DNA of 64,000 nt from Adineta vaga (Eukaryota > Rotifera). A model generated the notes under the pieces. That model had not been told where the DNA came from. It searched no databases and was given only the letters and a program-made list of their open reading frames with translations. Made by a program: the position numbers and the translations under genes. Positions 1 to 10,601 of this stretch are shown in pieces. Where the stretch lies: the NCBI GenBank assembly GCA_021613535.1, contig CP075497.1, forward strand, positions 2,046,001-2,110,000. Direction: 5' to 3'. Positions within the stretch are counted from its first letter, which is position 1, and every line of letters starts with the position of its first letter.

Positions 1-219
1 ACCATCGGTAAGAAAACGTCGATGACGTCATTTTGACATGCACTTCTCCTACGTCGTGATAACGGAGATTGCATCATCGTTTTCATCGGCTATAAAAAAA
101 TGTGACTGTTTGGTTATATCCTAATTCGACATGAATCAAAGTTTTTCCATTATATTGCGTTTGAATTGCGAATACACTTGAAATTTAAGATTAACCTACT
201 TCCGTATGACTCATTTTTG

Positions 220-270
220 AGGGTGTGGGTAAGGGTGAAGGATAAATCTCACAACTCAAACCACATCCAT
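220..270. repeat. degenerate TGTGGG / CCACA element
   Basis: A G-rich arm (gggtgtgggtaagggtg) is followed about 20 nt later by a C-rich arm (cacaactcaaaccacatcc). This is the same G-arm, spacer, C-arm order as the elements at 693-790 and 2043-2110, but decayed. I infer an older copy of the same element. Confidence 0.45.
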
Positions 271-692
271 ACCGTCAAGATGAAACTTACTTGATGTTGA
301 TAAAAATTACCCATAACTTTATTAAATTCATAAGGTATAAATAGTGTAAGGAATGAAATCATTTTGATAAGTAAGAATTCGTTTGTAGGAATTCTATTTT
401 TCATAATCGTTTAATTAATTGTTTAATAGATTGGTGAATTTGTATGTAGAACGAACAAAATCTGTATTGAATCAGTATGAAAATTATTCTTAGTAATAAA
501 TAGATAATAAAATATTTCTATTTAAATTCGATTGATCCAAATATATAAATCAAAAGGATAATCTTCACTATTAAATTCAGCAGTTATATCTAATCCAAGT
601 TTTTCGATTTCTTTTTTAATCGAACATATTTCATTTGTCTTTTTTCTTTCATGATTGTGTAGATACGTTAATTTAGGCAAATGTTTAATTAA

Positions 693-790
693 GGGGTGGG
701 TGTGGGTGTGGGTGTGGGTAGGAGTGCTAGTTGTATCTGGCCCCCACCACACCCACACTCACATCCACACACCTACTCACAACCACATCC
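693..790. repeat. inverted telomere-like repeat element
   Basis: Four TGTGGG-type units on the plus strand (693-722) run into a 17-nt core (AGTGCTAGTTGTATCTG, 723-739) and then into CCCACA-type units (740-790), so the two arms can pair. The core is identical in the element at 2043-2110. TGTGGG is the unit reported for bdelloid telomeres; calling this an interstitial or subtelomeric element is inference. Confidence 0.65.
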
Positions 791-848
791 ACCCTTCATA
801 TTTTCCAGTTTTTAGAATTCTATAATGAAATAAAACAATGAACACGGA

Positions 849-1508
849 TTATTCATGATTTTCTTTATTGATTTTTGAATGATTAATAATTAAATATCCT
901 CGTGACTCTGATGCCATTTTATCTTCTGTACACATCATTCGTACTAAATCTTTCAAAGATAACCAATGATGAGGAAATCTTATGTTATTTGGATCCAAAA
1001 TGAGAACATGATCTGTTTTTGGATTGAATCCACCAATTAAAGCAAAATGTCCACTTTGATGAATATAATCTTTATCTCGAATATAATATTGTCTCCAATA
1101 ATTAATAATAATAAAATTATTTTCGTTAAGAAGATCTTCACGAAATATTTTTTCATATGAATAATTTTGACAATAATGTATTTGAGAAGATATTCCACAA
1201 AGATGAAGAATTTTCGCTAGATTAATTAATGTTATTCCATTTGACATATAATCTTTTGCAATTGTTGAATAAATTAATGATTGATTCCATTTTTGAATTG
1301 GTAATAATGTTTTTAATAATGTTGATATGCAAGCAATACCACAAAATGAAAGATGTTCTTGATATTCAAAATAAGAATTAAGATAATCATATGCAATATG
1401 AAATGATTGAGAAAAAAACTCTTCGCCACTTGACGAAGATAAAGGGATTATCACAGATGGATACCACAGATCTGTTGGAATTTGTGTTTTAAATGTATTA
1501 GCATCCAT
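849..1508 (-). CDS. phytochelatin synthase, catalytic domain only
   Basis: Intronless ORF of 219 residues. Phytochelatin synthases (papain-like, Pfam Phytochelatin) transfer gamma-Glu-Cys between glutathione molecules to make metal-chelating peptides in the cytosol. The catalytic triad is visible: Cys56 in SFCGIAC, His154 in GHFALIGG and Asp172 in LILDPNN. Cys56 and the 18-residue His-Asp spacing equal those of the plant enzyme as I remember it. Other family marks are the start around PLSSSSGEE, a PHHW motif after the Asp, and RGYLII near the end. The Cys-rich C-terminal domain of plant and nematode enzymes is absent, so it resembles the short bacterial form. It lies between telomere-like repeats and has no introns among intron-rich genes, which raises horizontal transfer as a possibility. 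The ATG at 1508 gives the canonical N-terminal length. Confidence 0.85.
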   Translation of the reverse strand: MDANTFKTQIPTDLWYPSVIIPLSSSSGEEFFSQSFHIAYDYLNSYFEYQEHLSFCGIACISTLLKTLLPIQKWNQSLIYSTIAKDYMSNGITLINLAKILHLCGISSQIHYCQNYSYEKIFREDLLNENNFIIINYWRQYYIRDKDYIHQSGHFALIGGFNPKTDHVLILDPNNIRFPHHWLSLKDLVRMMCTEDKMASESRGYLIINHSKINKENHE

Positions 1509-2385
1509 TTAATAATTATTTTGACAGATTTATATTGAGTTTCCTTTTCTTACGAAATACGGAAGGCTTTTACGCAATATAATGATTCATTCGCTAAATA
1601 GGAACAAATCATAATCAACCTCAAATGATAGATATCACATATTTACAGTTTTTTTATTTATTTCAATCATAATTCTAAAATCAACTAAAATCTTCCATAC
1701 TCCATTATCATTATAGACAACATAATTCAAATAAGAACTTTCTTATTGATTTGATTTGCAAAAATAATAAATAACTTATTATTTCATAAAAGTATTTTTC
1801 TATGGAAATATATACAAACAATTTGATTAATAAAAAAGAAATCTACATGAATTGAAATAAAAGATCAAAATCTGGTTGAACAAAAACTAGGCTTTGGAAA
1901 ACACTGTTGGCTGAATTTTCAAGTTGACATAATTCGATTGGTGAAAAGCATGATATCGAAAATAATGAGCATTGGTATTTAAACAATATTTTCTTGACTT
2001 AGATATTCTTTTGACCCTGACACTGACAAAAACACTAACACATGGGTGTGAGTGTGGGTAAGAGTGCTAGTTGTATCTGACACCCTCACCCACACCCACA
2101 CCCACACCCATTATAAATTGGGCGAATAATAGAAATGCAGTTAACAGTTGAATCATTCTCCTAGTAATTTAATGCTTCGCAGCACTCTCAAGATGGTTCG
2201 AATTTTGATAGAAAACATAAATAAATCCTAATTATTCCTGATGAATTTACTATCTTTTAATCATATGTAAACATTTATTCGATCAATAATTATTAGTATC
2301 ATAAAACAAACATAACAAAATCGAAAGGTAAGAATCTTGTTGTCTTTATTCAGGAGATTTTATGATCTAATATCAAAGAAACCGA
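1509..2385. other. intergenic, AT-rich, with one telomere-like element
   Basis: No exon is recognisable on either strand. It contains the TGTGGG/CCCACA element at 2043-2110 and otherwise AT-rich sequence. Confidence 0.5.
2043..2110. repeat. inverted telomere-like repeat element, second good copy
   Basis: The G-rich arm (2043-2060) is followed by the same 17-nt core as at 723-739 (here 2063-2079) and a longer C-rich arm with CCCACA units (2081-2110). The G arm is shorter than in the first copy and the C arm longer, as expected if arm length varies between copies of one element. Confidence 0.65.
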
Positions 2386-4826
2386 TTATTGAATACGACC
2401 ATGAGTAAAATTTCGCAAACTTTGATTTAAACTAGCTAATGTTATCGGTGGTAAACGAACAGTGGATGATAGTGCTGATGTCATAGGAGACGTAGTTTGC
2501 GTATGTATAATCGAAGATTGACTTCGAGAAAGAAATTGTTTTGTGAATGCTAATCCATTCGTAATACAAGCACTCAAAGCTGAGCGATACAAATTCATAT
2601 CTGCTATGTCATACCTAGTTGAAATAATGAATACAAGATGTTATCAACATTGAAGGCATTACCATTCATCTGTTGTCTCATCAAAACATTCGACATTGGA
2701 TATTGTTGTTGAACCATTGAATCCACCAATTGTAAATAGAAGATCATCAAGAATCTATAATTCATTTTTATTCATATCACACATATTTCACATCAATTCA
2801 TAAATTACTTCAATAGCAAAATTACTTCTTGGATGAAACATATCTGGAATTGATCGCCACGAATTCATTGTTGGATTATATCGTTCACCTGTACTAAGTC
2901 GTGATGTACCATCGAAACCTCCAATTGCATAAATTGAACCATGATAAGCAATAACACCTTTTATAAAACAAAATTTAAACGAAAAAACACATCACATAGA
3001 AAGAACTAACCAACACCACTTCGACAACTATGCATCGGTTGAATCATTGTCCATTGATTTGTTATTGGATTGTAATATTCAGCTGTTTGTAAACATTCAT
3101 GTCCATCAAAACCACCACAAATATAAACACGATCTACAAAAAATATTTCATAACAAAACAATAAAATAAATGTCGATCGGTTTACCATTTAATGTACATG
3201 CTGATGCATCACTTCGTTGTACATACATTGGACAAATTGCTGACCATTGATTTGTTTCGAAAAAATATTTTTCTGCTGTATTTTGTCGAACATGTCCATT
3301 AAAACCACCCATTGCATATAGTAAACCATTTAAATAAGCAACACTAACATAACAACGTCGTTCATTCATTGGTGCTATTTCATTCCATACTCGATTGATT
3401 AAATGAAATGAACGACATGAATTAAAACATTCTGTACCATCGAAACCTCCAATAACATACATTTTATTATCAACTGTTAGACATCCATGATATGCACGTG
3501 GTGAAACTAAATTGTATCATATTTAAAAACAAAAACATACGATTAGAGGAAGAATATCACCTGGATGTGTTGAAATAATTGTCCATTTATCTGCTCGAAC
3601 ATCATAAGCTTCGAGTATATTTGTTGCATTTCCTCCAGACCATCCACCAAATGCCAAAATCATTTCATGTGGATGTCGTGGACGAATAAAAGGAAAATCA
3701 ATATCTACATCCTAAATACAATAGATTATTAATATCGACGTAAAATTAATTTCATTGGATTCATTACCATTAAACCTTCATTATCTAATTTATATAATAA
3801 TCGAAGTGTTTCTCCAAGAATTGATTTACATTGATCATTATCTTTAATATAGGGATGTTGTTTGACTTTATTAATAAATATTGATGATGGAATTAATCCA
3901 AGACGTACATGACTTATCAATTGTGCAATAAACTATTCAATTAAAATAGATATCATTTCAAAATCAATCAATAACAAACTATTTTTCGTTGTTTTATATC
4001 ATAATCAATCCATTGGATACATGCATCAAAAAGATTTTCTTCATTTCGTACATTTAGATCATCATTAGCAAGAAATTCTACGAATTGTTCAATTGAAAGT
4101 TCAACAAAAGTTTTAGTTGTTTTGATTATTTTAATAAAGTTTTGCCTAAAAAAAATGCTACTTGATTTTTGTTTTGTTTTATTATATGAATGTTTTTCTT
4201 ACATTAAATATTCATAAGTTGCATTGAAAAATTTCGAATCACTATGAATTTTTGCAAAGTTAAATAAACGAAAAATATTTTCATCATTGATATTTAACAT
4301 CAAATATTCACAACAATACTGAAATAAACTTGTCATTTGACATAATTTAGCTGCATCAATTATTCGATTAACATTATCTAATGTTAATTTACATCGACGT
4401 ATATAAGCATAATCCAGTAAACATTCCAGAGTATCACAATTTATATCTAATTCTAAATATGGATCTTCATTCTGTTGTAGATTTGTAAATGCCATACGAA
4501 GATATGGACTAGAAGCTTTTCATACAAAATTTTTGTTTTATCGATCGAGAAGAAGGCATGATAATCAATAACATACCAGCTAGGATAAATCGATGAACGG
4601 GATATTCGATACATTGTTCAGTACGATGATTTTTAATTGAAATTTTTGCATCACACAAAAGATTCGCTTTTCTTAGTTCATTCAAGATTTGACATGCTTC
4701 AGTTGTGAATGCACAAGTACGTTTTTTATCACCTGAATGTGCATTGGAATTTGTCATTTTAGACGATGAAGTTTTTCTTCGATCGTCAGGACAAAATGAA
4801 CTTTTAGATCGTACTCGTTTTAGCAT
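2386..4826 (-). CDS. KLHL10: kelch-like protein, KLHL10-type (BTB-BACK-kelch)
   Basis: Multi-exon gene. Exon 1 is 4577-4826 and exon 2 is 4203-4515; joined, they read HRFILAASSPYLRMAF, the classic BTB core. Next come about 3981-4145 and 3768-3933 (BACK), then kelch exons from about 3714 down to the terminal exon that closes at 2386. Roughly six kelch blades are visible, with motifs such as GGWSGGNATN, IGGFDG, MGGFNG and CGGFDG. KLHL proteins are substrate adaptors of CUL3 ubiquitin ligases: BTB-BACK binds CUL3 and the kelch propeller binds the target. KLHL10 in animals is mainly testis-specific; I chose it because of the GGWSGG first blade and the DMNLYRSALSAC tail. The family assignment is firm, the orthologue moderate. 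The N-terminal 35 residues are basic and low-complexity. Confidence 0.8.
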
Positions 4827-5983
4827 GCTGTCGAGATCTCGTTTCGACTAACATCGAGTTCATATCATATACAAATGATAGAATATAGATCAGTGTAAAT
4901 TAGAAAAGATATAGCAGTTTTATCGTCGAAGAAGAAAAAAAAGAATGAAAAGATCAAAAAAAATGAATTTAAGATTTGAGATTTCGATCTAGAGTAGCGC
5001 CGAGAGATTTATTTTTATTTTTATTAATTATATCATTTCTCTGCAATGAAAACATTCTTTAGACGAGATGTTCTTCTAAGTAAATCTTTGACTATGAACT
5101 TTAAGGAATGAGAGATAAAAACCTTTCTTGTACGGATATACAAAATAATAAAAATAATGTATGAATATCTTTTCCTTATCAACCTTCATGCCACACTTTT
5201 AATGATTTTTTTATTGAAAATTTTTCATTCCATAAAAAGTTTAGTTTTTCTCAATTAATTCAAGATTTAACATGAACAACACCCTTACTAACTAATTAAC
5301 TAACTGTACATATATAACTACTTCGATAGTTCATTAAAATATAGTCTATGTTGCTGAATTTTGAATACTGTTGCGTACTAAACGAATGAAAAGATTCGAA
5401 GAACCAATCCTGCAGAACTTATTATTACTCTTGCGACGCTGGAACCGGCTTTAATACCAGAAAAGAATCCATTCATAGTATTTTCATTTCCATAACCTGG
5501 ATAGGTTGTTGAAAGCATATATCCTTTGAAAAAAAAGAAGAGAACAAGTATTTAAACGAGACGAAACACAAGATAATCATACATGGTTAGAAGGAATATT
5601 TGATGTTTGCAATACTAACCGGTTGAACATTGATTTCTTGTGTAAAACAAGAACATCAAAGATGGCTCTTCGATATATGTAGGTCACAGAAAGAATATTA
5701 AGGATCACTTGTAACTATGGTATTGGAATGTTTATCACAGCTATGTAGACATGATATATCTGTAGACGAGAAAGACACCTGAAGTTTATTTTATAATATA
5801 TTCTTGTAGTTTTTTTCCTTCATTCTTTTAACCTTGAAGTCGTATGCATCTTAAGAAGAAAAAAAAACCAGTCATTTGTTTTTCTGTTGTTCTTATCGTT
5901 AAATCAACTTGTAGTAAAAGTCGGATATTTATTTTTGTTCTTATTCGATTAACATACATATATTAGCAAAGCACGTGTTGTAA
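4827..5983. other. intergenic between divergent genes; holds a possible small gene remnant
   Basis: This lies between the KLHL10-like gene (-) and the RING-kinase gene (+), so it should hold both promoters. Most is AT-rich non-coding sequence. The exception is a two-exon-like piece on the minus strand at about 5383-5675, listed separately. Confidence 0.4.
5383..5675 (-). pseudogene. possible two-exon fragment of a membrane protein
   Basis: An open segment at about 5620-5675 ends at a GTTAGT donor. A 96-nt intron (5524-5619) follows, and the frame then continues for about 47 codons to a stop near 5383. The downstream part has protein-like composition (STTYPGYGNENTMNGFFSG, then a hydrophobic stretch SSVARVIISSAGLVL). 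It vaguely resembles the end of an MFS transporter, but I cannot assign a family. No good upstream exon was found, so it is either a truncated gene or a chance spliceable ORF. Confidence 0.25.
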
Positions 5984-7977
5984 ATGGATCGAATTCAATG
6001 TCCAATTTGTTTTGAAAATTTTTCCAAAGAAAAAAAGCCGATGATAATATGTACAAATGGTCATTCAATGTGTCAAGAATGTTTGAATGATATCAAATCT
6101 TCATCAAAAGTTGAATGTTCAATGTGTCGTGAAGATTTATTACCCGTCGCAATTGTTAATCGTGATGTATTAAATTTAATCGACGCTATTTATGAAACTA
6201 TGGCTGCGATTCCTGTTATTAAAGTTGAAGAATTAATAATAGAACCCAAACCATTTGGATTTGGTGGCAGTGCTGATGTATTTCGAGCACAATGGAAACG
6301 ACAGACAGTTGTTATAAAACGTTTACGTACAGGCACAAATGATCCTAAACAATTATCACAACTGAAAGGAGAAATAAGTATGCATGTTGGATTAAGACAT
6401 CCATGTATTATATCTTTATTTGGTTATACAAGTAATGGAAATGGAAAAGAAATTGTGATGGAATATGCTGAACGTGGTTCATTAAATAATAATTGGAAGA
6501 ATGCTGATCAAAACCAATTAATCAATTGGGCATTGGATATTATCGATGGTTTACAATATTTACATAGTCGAAAAATTTCACATAGGTACAAAGATTTTCT
6601 TCAAAAAGATAATCAATATCTTGTGTTTTTTTTTCTTAGAGATCTTAAGCCAGAAAATATTCTCATTGCACAAGATAATCGTGCAAAATTATCTGATTTT
6701 GGAATGGCAAGAGTATTAGCAACAATTCAACATAATACAGCAGGAAGTGGAACACCAGTTCGTATAAATTTTCACTATTCCATTGTACTTCTCATCGATA
6801 CTTTGTATAGAAATATACAGCTCCTGAATTATTCGATGCCGATACAAAATATGGTTCCGAAGTTGATATCTATAGTTTAGCATTGATTCTTTATGAAATG
6901 TTTTCAAAACAAGTTGCATTTGAAAATCTTACTCCACATCAACTTATTGCTGCTGTTTGTATAAAAAGAAAACGACCTGATTTTGATTCAACGTTTCCAA
7001 CTAAACTTCGAGAAAAAATTGAACTTGGTTGGTCACATGAAGCAAAAGATCGTTGTAAACTCGATGATTTTCTTCACATTCTCTTAGAAATAAAAAATCC
7101 ATCATCAAATAAACAAATCTTATCGATGGGAGAAACAACTCGTGTAACAATGATTGAACAAGCTGATAATACTCAAATGAAACGATTAGATTATTCACCA
7201 ATGATCGAAATGAAATGGTCAACTCAAACCGAACAAACAAAAACATTGTTAGAAAAAATGATTGATGAAATGCGTAAATCTTCAAATTTTGCAAATATCT
7301 TTTCCGATACAATCATCAATGCTATGTTACAAGTACCAAAACATTTATTCGTCGATATGAATGTGTATAAAATTGCGACAAAAATCAATGATAATGGTCA
7401 ATGTTTAAAAATGATTTATAATCCATCACAAGCATTACGTGCAAGTCAAACACAAAATATGAGTTCAACAGAAATCACCGCTGCTCAATTATGTTTAATA
7501 CCATTGAATTCTGGTGATCGAGTTTTATTTCTGGGTGCTAAAGGTGGTTATATTCAAACAATAGCTGCACAAATTGTTGGTTTTCAAGGACAAGTATGGA
7601 TTTGTTCGCAAGATGATCAAGGTCTTAAACATGTGGGAAATGTTCTAGAAAATCATGTACCAGAGATTCTGAAACAAATTATTAAATGTATTTTAGTTAA
7701 AAATGTTCAAAATGCCAATGAAGTAAAGAAAGAATTAAAAATAATGGAAGAATATTTCAATATAATTCATATTTGTGGTGCAATTTCACAAGATTCTCTT
7801 GAAGAGTTTCAAAAACTTTTGAAAATTGAAGGACAACTATTAGCACCGATTAATATCGATGAGAAAAATCAAAAATTTACTATCTTACATAAAACTCGCA
7901 ATCAAACTACCGGTCAAGTAACATTAAATAAACGTATTCTTAATGATTGGGGTATTATCTTTGGTCCTGTTCTTTAG
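5984..7977 (+). CDS. RING finger + protein kinase + PIMT-like methyltransferase fusion
   Basis: Three exons (5984-6585, 6640-6757, 6811-7977; introns 54 and 53 nt) give 628 residues. Residues 6-48 form a RING-type zinc finger (C6, C9, C23, H27, C30, C33, C45, C48). Residues about 85-345 are a protein kinase with Gly-rich loop GFGGSADV, Lys112 in VVIKRL, Glu130, catalytic HRDLKPEN (Asp202), DFG (Asp220) and TPKYTAPE. After a linker, residues about 385-628 resemble protein-L-isoaspartate O-methyltransferase: VPKHLFVD, an ASQTQNMSS stretch, and a SAM motif I-like VLFLGAKGGYIQTIA. Each module is known singly; I know of no protein with this order. The kinase looks active. The methyltransferase motif I lacks the usual acidic residue, so its activity is uncertain. 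The ATG at 5984 is the first in frame and sits directly before the RING. Confidence 0.85.
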
Positions 7978-8160
7978 TATTTTTTATAAATATACAAATA
8001 AAAGCGATAGTGAAAGGTGTGGGTGTCTCTTTTCTGCCTTTTGACTTTTTATAATTTTCTAGTTTTGAAGTATTTATAAGTCTTTCAAATAATAACAAAA
8101 AAATACACAAATTCTTTTCACTTTCACAAATCAGATGAACAAAAAAAAATTGTAATTGTT

Positions 8161-10266
8161 TTATTTTCTCTGTAAAATTTTCTCATCAATTTTGCCCAAT
8201 GTCGTTCGATCATTTTGTACTAATTCCATAACATTTTTAATTCCACGATGAATTTCTTGTAAAATATCTTTGATTTGTTCTATTTTGTCTCTGTCAAAAC
8301 GTAATGTTTCATTCGAATGAAGAATTGTTGACCATTGAATTGGAGCTAATAATGTTGGATTCATACGTATTTTCATAATTAAATCTTTTATTCGAATATC
8401 TAAGGGTAATTGAGAAAGACTTTGTAATGAATGAAGATTTGTCCAGATTTGAATTTCTGTTGACGTTAATTTTGGTTCATGTTGACGACGACGACATTCG
8501 AATTGAATTGTTGCCTAAAGATTGATTTCAATGACGAAAGAAGAAGAAGAGAAAACAATATATACCTTAAGAATTCGATGTGAATATTCAAGTAAATTGG
8601 TTTGATAACGTTTCATTGTCAAACGGAATGCTTCACATTGATCTTTAACATTACGTAATTGTTGACGAGTATTTTCTAATTGTTGTTTTTGATCTTCATG
8701 TTCAATAAATTGAGATTTCATACGATCACGTAAAGCTAAAACAGTAAATCAGATGAAGTCTTCGCATGATTTGCATTTAAATTACCTTTGACACCGACAA
8801 GAGGTACGGGAAGAAGTAATTGTGGTTTTGGATTTTCTTTCTTCGCTTGTTCCCAAACGAATGCTGTCATACCAGGTGGTGTTGTTTCAAGATATTGTTT
8901 ATAATCTTGATCATTTAAATCAGTTCGTCCAAAAACTTGAACGATTCCAATTGAATCTAAATGTGGTTTATTTGGATTTACTGGTTGACCAATTGTTGTT
9001 GTTGCTGGTACAGGTGGTTGAAGATAATTAACAATATCTGATGCTTTATGTTTTTTCACCACTAATGTTCCAGGTTGTTTTTCATTCACAACAATTAACA
9101 TCTAAATTGATGATATTGAAAACAAAGTATGAAAAGAGAAAAAAAAACGAATTTACTTGAGTACGATCATCAGCTAATGGTGAAATTCCTTCAAGTTCAA
9201 TGACACAATTCGGATTATTATTAAAACAAAGTCGATGAAGAGATTCAATACATTTATCTTTATTTTTAACAACATCAGCTAATTTTTGATTTATTATTAA
9301 AGCAACAAGACCATCTTCATCACGAGTTCTTGGACGAACACTATACGAATATGTCTATGAAAATAGAAGAAAACAAAACGATTATTTTTTATATTCGAAT
9401 CAAAAGGAGAACTAATGAATATAATTACTTTGAATACATGATAAGGTAAATTAGCATCGACATCATAGGTACCTAAATAAAAGTTGGTTAGATTTTTATT
9501 TTCAACTAAGAATCAATGTAATTACCTTGATGACAAAATGTTTTGCCAGTTCCATAGAATACTTGAAGAATATTCCATTTGAGGAAAATTTCATCACGTT
9601 CATCATTGAATAAACGTGGTGATGTTAAAGATGTAATTAATTTTTCTTCCGGACGAACTACATTAACTGTAGGGGCGGCTGGTTGAGCAATAGTTGTTGC
9701 AGCAGCACCAAATGGTTGTGTTGCACCTAAAGAATAAGATCATATTATTCTAAATCTTATGAAATGAAAGGAAAGGAATATAAACCTCCACCAAATGGAA
9801 ATGTTGAAGCTGTCGTTGTTGTTGCTGCTGCAGCTGGTGCTCCAAATCCAAATGAACCAAAAGGAGCGGTTGCTGGTGCTGTGGTTGTTGTAGTTGGTGC
9901 ACCGAATGTAAATCCTGGTGTTGCTGTGCTTGTCGCTGTACCAAAGCCAGTAAACGTTGGTCTCGTTGCTGTTGTAGTTGATGTTGGTGTACCGAATCCA
10001 AATGCAGGTGTTGTAGTAGGTGCTGGTGCTGGAAAACTGAATGGTGAAGCAGTAGTGGTCGCTGTTCCGCCAAATAAAGGAGCAGTCGTTGCTGCTGTAG
10101 CAGTTGTTGGTGCACCAAAACTGAACGGAGTTGTTGTTGCTGTTGTGGCAGCTGCCGGTGCACCGAATGTAAATGGAGTTACAGCTGCTGTAGTTGTAGT
10201 TGTGGCTGCAGGCGCACCAAATAGACTTGGTCTGGTTGCCGGATTAGCACCGAATGAGAATGCCAT
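8161..10266 (-). CDS. NUP54: nucleoporin Nup54 (FG nucleoporin)
   Basis: Seven exons join in frame to 587 residues: 9786-10266, 9526-9726, 9429-9472, 9157-9354, 8786-9101, 8566-8735 and 8161-8514. The N-terminal 190 residues are FG repeats (SFGA, LFGAP, FTFGAP, FGFG) in Ala/Thr-rich linkers. The middle holds the conserved Nup54 segment (YLETTPPGMTAFVWEQAKKE, then LLPVPLVGV), and the C-terminus is alpha-helical coiled coil. Nup54 belongs to the Nup62-Nup58-Nup54 complex lining the central channel of the nuclear pore, where FG repeats form the transport barrier. Human NUP54 is about 507 residues, so this one has a longer FG region. The ATG directly follows a CTAG acceptor-like site. The long open frame on the opposite strand at 9764-10270 is a shadow of the repeats. 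Confidence 0.9.
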
Positions 10267-10601
10267 CTAGAAAAACTATCATTCATTATGAATTAAAAAA
10301 GAAAATATAAATTAAACGAAATATCGAAGAAAGTTTCACACAAGAAAGTTGTAAGACTGATAGACAGAGCAAACGATTCTTGAGTAATTATTATTGAAAT
10401 GATTGGAGTTGTCGTTCATCCTGTGAAATAATAACAATAGGAGAGGTCGCTAGAAAACTGTCCTCTTTCACATAACTTATTTAAATTTCAATTCTATTGC
10501 CCATTCAAAATATAACATAGAAGAAAATATATGATTCTCTAAATAAAAACTTTATTTGAAATAAAATTTCTTTTACATTCGGAAAAAGAACAATAAAAAA
10601 T
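10267..10601. other. short intergenic spacer
   Basis: AT-rich; no coding sequence seen. It separates two minus-strand genes and should hold the NUP54 5' region and the F-box gene's 3' flank in reverse order. Confidence 0.4.

Larger units (their letters stand above)
1..848. other. gene-poor subtelomere-like DNA
   Basis: No convincing coding region. The stretch is AT-rich except for two G/C-strand-biased patches (220-270 and 693-790) made of TGTGGG-like and CCCACA-like units. The one open frame on the minus strand (522-758) is partly a translation of the repeat and is not a gene. Confidence 0.5.

Noticed and set aside
522-758. Minus-strand 78-codon ORF
   Set aside because: Its N-terminal half is a translation of the TGTGGG repeat (a Thr-His run), and there is no splice or motif support.
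9764-10270. Long plus-strand ORF of 168 codons
   Set aside because: Shadow of the NUP54 FG-repeat exon; it is Val/Ala/Gly/Pro low complexity produced by the complementary strand of Ala/Thr codons.
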